64,000 nt of DNA from Bradyrhizobium ottawaense (GTDB taxonomy: Bacteria; Pseudomonadota; Alphaproteobacteria; Rhizobiales; Xanthobacteraceae): assembly GCF_900099825.1 (NCBI RefSeq), contig NZ_LT629693.1:3297001-3361000 (forward strand), read 5' to 3'. The position numbers and the translations under genes were made by a program. The notes beneath the pieces are model-generated. The model made no database searches. It was not told the DNA's origin and worked only from the letters and a program-made list of their open reading frames with translations. Each line of letters begins with the position of its first letter. Position 1 is the stretch's first letter. This document shows positions 60,398 to 64,000 of the stretch, one piece after another.

Positions 60398-61345
60398 GTG
60401 TTTGCTTATATCGTGCGACGCCTTGCCTTGATGCTCGTGACCCTGATCGGGATCTCGATCATCATCTTCGTGCTGCTGCGCGTCGTCCCCGGCAACATCG
60501 TCGACATCCTGTTCGACGCCGCCGGCTTCGTCGACCCCGCCGACAAGGCCAATCTGGAAAAGGAACTCGGCCTCAACCTGCCGCTCTACGTGCAATATCT
60601 GCACTGGATCGGCGGGCTGCTGCACGGCGATCTCGGATATTCCTACGTGTCGGAGAAGCCGGCCCTTCAAGAGATTTTGCCGCGGATTCCGATCACCGCG
60701 CGGCTCGCCGGCCTCGCGCTGTTGTTCTCGGCCTCGATCGGCATTCCCTTGGGGGTCATCAGCGCGGTGCATCAGGGCTCGCGGCTGGATTACGCCTTGC
60801 GCATCGTCAGCCTGAGCGGGCTGTCGCTGCCCTCGTTCTGGCTCGGACTGTTGATCCTGATGGCGTCGGTCTCGCTGTTCGGCACCATGCCGATCTACAA
60901 TCCGAATCCGAAGACCTGGACCGAGGCGATCGCGATCTATTGCGTGCCGGCGATGGCGGTCGGCTTTCGCAGCGCCGCGCTGACCATGCGCATCACGCGT
61001 TCCTCGATGCTCGAAATCCTGCGGCAGGACTTCATCCGCACCGCACGCGCCAAGGGGGCTTCCGAGGCCTCGGTCAATTATCGCCACGCGCTGAAGAACG
61101 CCATTCTGCCCGTCATCACCGTGATCGGCATCGAAGCGGCCTTCCTGATCGGCGGCCTGATCGTGACCGAGACCGTGTTCAACATTCCCGGCGTCGCCCG
61201 CTTCCTGGTGGAAGCGCTGCGCTGGCGCGACTACCCGATCGTACAGAACCTCGTGATGCTGATCGCCGTGGTCGTGGTGTTCGCCAACTTCACCGTCGAC
61301 ATGCTGTACGCCGCGATCGATCCGCGCATCCGGTATACGGACTGA
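60398..61345 (+). CDS. ABC transporter permease, DppB-like
   Basis: 315 residues from a GTG at 60398 after GGGAGAAA. Six helices are visible, starting VRRLALMLVTLIGISIIIFVLLRVVPG, and the EAA loop reads DFIRTARAKGASEASVNYRHALKNAILPVITVIG. It forms the inner-membrane channel together with the DppC-like protein. Confidence 0.93.
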   Translation: MFAYIVRRLALMLVTLIGISIIIFVLLRVVPGNIVDILFDAAGFVDPADKANLEKELGLNLPLYVQYLHWIGGLLHGDLGYSYVSEKPALQEILPRIPITARLAGLALLFSASIGIPLGVISAVHQGSRLDYALRIVSLSGLSLPSFWLGLLILMASVSLFGTMPIYNPNPKTWTEAIAIYCVPAMAVGFRSAALTMRITRSSMLEILRQDFIRTARAKGASEASVNYRHALKNAILPVITVIGIEAAFLIGGLIVTETVFNIPGVARFLVEALRWRDYPIVQNLVMLIAVVVVFANFTVDMLYAAIDPRIRYTD

Positions 61346-61370
61346 TTTCAGGAAGATTTGGAGCCGCCGC

Positions 61371-62264
61371 TTGACTTCGATCAACTACGACAGCGAACTC
61401 AAACGCGCCGGCGCCCATTCGACGCATGGCTGGCGCCGGCTGACGTTTCTCGCGCAACGCTACATCCTCGGCACGGTCGGCCTCTTCATCTTGCTGCTGT
61501 TCGTCTGGGTGGCGATCTCGGCCGATCTGATCTGCCGTTACGATCCGCTCAGCGTCGATTCCGCGCACCGGCTGGCCTCGCCGGACTGGCGGCACTGGAT
61601 GGGAACGGATTCGTTCGGCCGCGATGTCTGGAGCCGGATCGTCCACGGCGCGCGGATTTCGCTGGCGGTCGGCATCGGCTCGACCTTCCTGGGATCGTCG
61701 ATCGGCGTCATGGTCGGCCTCGCCTCGGGCTATCTGTCGGGCTGGGTCGACCTGGTGTTCCAGCGGATCACCGACATCCTACAGGCGCTGCCGCTGCTGG
61801 TGCTGGCGCTGGTGATGACGGCGGCGCTCGGCCCGTCGCTGCCGAACGTGATCCTCGCGATCGCGATCCCGCTGATCCCGACGGTTGCCCGCGTGATCCG
61901 CGCCAATACGCTGGCGCTGCGCGAGCTGCCGTTCGTTGAAGCCGCCAAGTCGATCGGCATGAGCGAAACCCGCATCGCGCTGCGTCACGTGCTGCCGAAT
62001 ACGCTGGCGCCGCTGATCGTGCTGGCGACGGCGCAGCTCGGCTCCACCATCCTCACCGAAGCCTCGCTGTCGTTCCTCGGCCTCGGCATTCCCGAGCCCT
62101 ATCCGTCATGGGGCCGCATGCTGTCGGAATCGGCGGCGGAATATGTCCGCACTGCGCCTTGGCTGGTGATCTTCCCGGGCATCGCGATCAGCCTCGCGGT
62201 GTTCGGCACCAACCTGTTCGGCGACGCGCTGCGCGACATCCTCGACCCAAGGCAGCGCGGCTGA
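61371..62264 (+). CDS. ABC transporter permease, DppC-like
   Basis: 297 residues from a TTG at 61371. After an N-terminal helix ([22 protein letters not shown]) comes the typical [31 protein letters not shown], then the EAA loop [34 protein letters not shown]. Its TGA overlaps the ATG of the next gene (ATGA at 62264 region), so translation is coupled. Confidence 0.93.
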   Translation: MTSINYDSELKRAGAHSTHGWRRLTFLAQRYILGTVGLFILLLFVWVAISADLICRYDPLSVDSAHRLASPDWRHWMGTDSFGRDVWSRIVHGARISLAVGIGSTFLGSSIGVMVGLASGYLSGWVDLVFQRITDILQALPLLVLALVMTAALGPSLPNVILAIAIPLIPTVARVIRANTLALRELPFVEAAKSIGMSETRIALRHVLPNTLAPLIVLATAQLGSTILTEASLSFLGLGIPEPYPSWGRMLSESAAEYVRTAPWLVIFPGIAISLAVFGTNLFGDALRDILDPRQRG

Positions 62265-63277
62265 TGAGCGAAGCACAGGCGGAAGAAACGGTTCTCGACG
62301 TCAAGAACCTGCAGACGGTGTTCTTCACCAATTCGGGGCTGTTCCGGGCGGTCGACGACGTGTCGTTCACCGTCCGCCGCGGCGAGACGCTGGCGATCGT
62401 CGGCGAATCCGGCTGCGGCAAGAGCGTGACCGCGCTATCGATCATGCGGCTGGTGCCCGATCCGCCCGGCCGCATCGTCGGCGGTTCGGTGACCCTGGAA
62501 GGCACCAACCTGCTCGACCTCGACGAGGCCGAGATGCGCAAGGTCCGGGGCAACCGGATCTCGATGATTTTCCAGGAGCCGATGACCTCGCTCAATCCGG
62601 TGATGCGGATCGGCGACCAGATCACCGAAGTGGTGCAACTGCATCAGACCATGAGCAACAAGCAGGCGTGGGCCAAGGCGGTCGAGATGCTGCGCCTCGT
62701 CCGCATTCCCGAACCGGAGCGGCGGGCGCATGAATATCCGCACCAGCTTTCCGGCGGCATGCGCCAACGCGCCATGATCGCGATGGCGCTGGCGTGCCGG
62801 CCGACGCTATTGATTGCGGACGAGCCGACCACCGCGCTCGACGTCACCATCCAGGCGCAGATCCTGGCGCTGATCGTCGACCTGCAGAAGACGCTCGGCA
62901 CCGGGCTGGTGCTGATCACGCACGATCTCGGCGTCGTGGCGCAGACCGCGCAGCGCGTCATCGTGATGTATGCCGGCAAGAAGGTCGAGGAGGCGACGGT
63001 CGAGGATCTGTTCGAGAACCCGCTGCATCCCTACACCCGCGGACTGATGGCCTCGATGCCGGCCGTGATTTCGCTCGAAGCCAGGGCCGACGCGCGGCTG
63101 ACCGAGATTCCCGGCATGGTGCCGTCGCTGACCAACCTGCCGGTGGGATGCGCCTTCGCGCCGCGCTGCAGCCTCGCGATCGACCGCTGCCGCGCCGAAT
63201 ATCCGCCGCTGCAAGAGTTTGACGGCAAGCATCTGGCGGCGTGCTGGCGCGCGGCCGAAAAGGTGGCCGCGCCATGA
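62264..63277 (+). CDS. ABC transporter ATPase, DppD-like
   Basis: 337 residues from the ATG at 62264. Walker [10 protein letters not shown]-loop [11 protein letters not shown], signature [16 protein letters not shown], Walker [14 protein letters not shown] and H-loop LITHDLGV are present, and the C-terminal oligopeptide-type extension has cysteines ([15 protein letters not shown], then AACW) that in DppD/OppD-like proteins can bind an iron-sulfur cluster. It pairs with the DppF-like ATPase that overlaps its 3' end. Confidence 0.93.
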   Translation: MSEAQAEETVLDVKNLQTVFFTNSGLFRAVDDVSFTVRRGETLAIVGESGCGKSVTALSIMRLVPDPPGRIVGGSVTLEGTNLLDLDEAEMRKVRGNRISMIFQEPMTSLNPVMRIGDQITEVVQLHQTMSNKQAWAKAVEMLRLVRIPEPERRAHEYPHQLSGGMRQRAMIAMALACRPTLLIADEPTTALDVTIQAQILALIVDLQKTLGTGLVLITHDLGVVAQTAQRVIVMYAGKKVEEATVEDLFENPLHPYTRGLMASMPAVISLEARADARLTEIPGMVPSLTNLPVGCAFAPRCSLAIDRCRAEYPPLQEFDGKHLAACWRAAEKVAAP

Positions 63278-64000
63278 CCGACACGCCCCTGCTCGAGGTC
63301 ACCGACCTCGTCAAACATTATGCGGTGCGTGGCGGCGTGCTGCGCCGTCGCATCGGCACCGTGCATGCGGTCGACGGCGTCAGCTTCTCGGTCGGCAAGG
63401 GAGAGACACTTGGTCTGGTCGGCGAGTCCGGCTGCGGCAAATCGACGGTCGCGCGCGCCGTGCTGCGGCTGGTGGAACCGTCCAGCGGCGCCATCAAGTT
63501 GAACGGCACCGATATCACCGGTCTCAGCAAGGCGGAGATGCGGCCGCATCGGCGCTCGATGCAGATCGTGTTTCAGGACCCGTTCGCCTCGCTCAATCCG
63601 CGCATGACCGCGGGCGACATCGTCGGCGAACCGCTCAGCGTGCATGGGCTGGCGACCGGCCGCGAGAAACAGGCGCGGGTCGCCGAACTGTTCGCGCAGG
63701 TCGGGCTGCGGCCCGACCAGATGAAGAACTATCCGCATCAATTCTCCGGCGGGCAGCGGCAGCGCATCTGCATTGCGCGCGCGCTGTCGCTCGGGCCGAG
63801 CCTGATTGTATGCGACGAGCCGGTATCGGCGCTCGACGTCTCGATCCAGGCACAGGTGATCAACCTCCTGATCGACCTGCAGCGCAAGCACGGCTTCTCC
63901 TATCTGTTCATCGCGCATGACCTTGCCGTGGTCGCCCATATCAGCCACCGCGTCGCAGTGATGTATCTCGGCCGCATTGTCGAGATTGCCGACAAGGCCG
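63274..64000 (+). CDS. ABC transporter ATPase, DppF-like (C-terminus off window)
   Basis: About 242 codons are present; the rest lies beyond the right edge. The ATG at 63274 overlaps the DppD stop (ATGA). Walker [52 protein letters not shown] and [25 protein letters not shown] give a complete nucleotide-binding site. It forms the ATPase heterodimer of the peptide-type importer. Confidence 0.93.
   Translation, partial: MTDTPLLEVTDLVKHYAVRGGVLRRRIGTVHAVDGVSFSVGKGETLGLVGESGCGKSTVARAVLRLVEPSSGAIKLNGTDITGLSKAEMRPHRRSMQIVFQDPFASLNPRMTAGDIVGEPLSVHGLATGREKQARVAELFAQVGLRPDQMKNYPHQFSGGQRQRICIARALSLGPSLIVCDEPVSALDVSIQAQVINLLIDLQRKHGFSYLFIAHDLAVVAHISHRVAVMYLGRIVEIADKA

Noticed and set aside
58562..61384. 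A 940-codon open frame on the minus strand across the peptide-importer genes
   Set aside because: It is antisense to a clear binding protein and permease; its composition (Asp/Arg/Gly/His-rich) is that of an antisense shadow.

Overview
The window looks like a chromosome segment of an alphaproteobacterium close to Bradyrhizobium or Rhodopseudomonas (Nitrobacteraceae). The grounds are high GC throughout, a wealth of acyl-CoA dehydrogenases, solute-binding proteins and MFS carriers, an Omp2b/Porin_2-type porin, a cyanide-insensitive-type bd oxidase, and families of palindromic intergenic repeats of the kind common in these genomes (the 'CGTCATTGCGAG...AAGCAATCCA' type and the 'CCGGTTCTGATT' type). 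No rRNA, tRNA or CRISPR array was seen.

Layout. 1-0.7 kb: N-terminal part of a UgpB-like binding protein (minus strand), divergent from a sensory operon. 1-6.5 kb: an orphan TRAP-type (DctP) binding protein, a membrane histidine kinase, a REC-DUF3369-histidine kinase hybrid and an OmpR-type response regulator, coupled by short or overlapping junctions; no TRAP permease is present. 6.7-7.7 kb: an ECF-like sigma factor and a tiny secreted protein. 7.9-10.5 kb: bd-type quinol oxidase cydAB plus a 43-residue DUF2474 (CioZ-like) subunit. 10.6-12.3 kb: L,D-transpeptidase and an orphan AapJ-like binding protein. 12.4-18.8 kb: two acyl-CoA dehydrogenases, a carboxymuconolactone-decarboxylase-like protein, a VOC protein and two MFS carriers. 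19-28.7 kb: a DUF938 methyltransferase, then a sulfur-oxidation locus: a dithiol ArsR-type regulator (SqrR/BigR type), soxCDXYZA, a SoxXA-binding-protein-like gene, soxB, two exported DsrE-like proteins and a persulfide dioxygenase-rhodanese fusion. A near-perfect 23-bp palindrome sits in the divergent regulator/soxC promoter.

28.8-34.8 kb: several small basic or acidic proteins, an ATP-grasp protein, an MFS carrier and an N-acyl-D-amino-acid-deacylase-like amidohydrolase. 35-37.9 kb: a small insertion-prone area with a complete IS701-family element (exact 18-bp inverted repeats, TTAG duplication, transposase frameshifted at an A8 run), the tail of an IS5-family transposase, and a divergent MarR/monooxygenase pair with a palindromic operator. 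37.9-44.9 kb: an MFS carrier, then a five-gene operon for an exported methyltransferase, an AttEFGH-like ABC system (ATPase, 820-residue duplicated FtsX permease, Tat-exported AttH/CrtC-domain protein) and a MAPEG protein. 45.3-52.8 kb: porin, branched-chain amino-acid-type binding protein, and an HAE1 RND pump with its adaptor. 53.3-64 kb: AidB-like acyl-CoA dehydrogenase, GST, iron-type alcohol dehydrogenase, acyl-CoA synthetase and a dipeptide/oligopeptide-type ABC importer whose second ATPase runs off the right end.

How it works together: the most complete pathway is periplasmic thiosulfate oxidation (SoxXA/YZ/B/CD) with disposal of persulfide by the DsrE proteins and the dioxygenase-rhodanese, probably derepressed through the thiol regulator. 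The most unusual assemblies are the permease-less TRAP-binding-protein phosphorelay and the exported-methyltransferase/AttEFGH-like operon. All functional calls rest on reading the translated sequences and on family knowledge; no database search was run.
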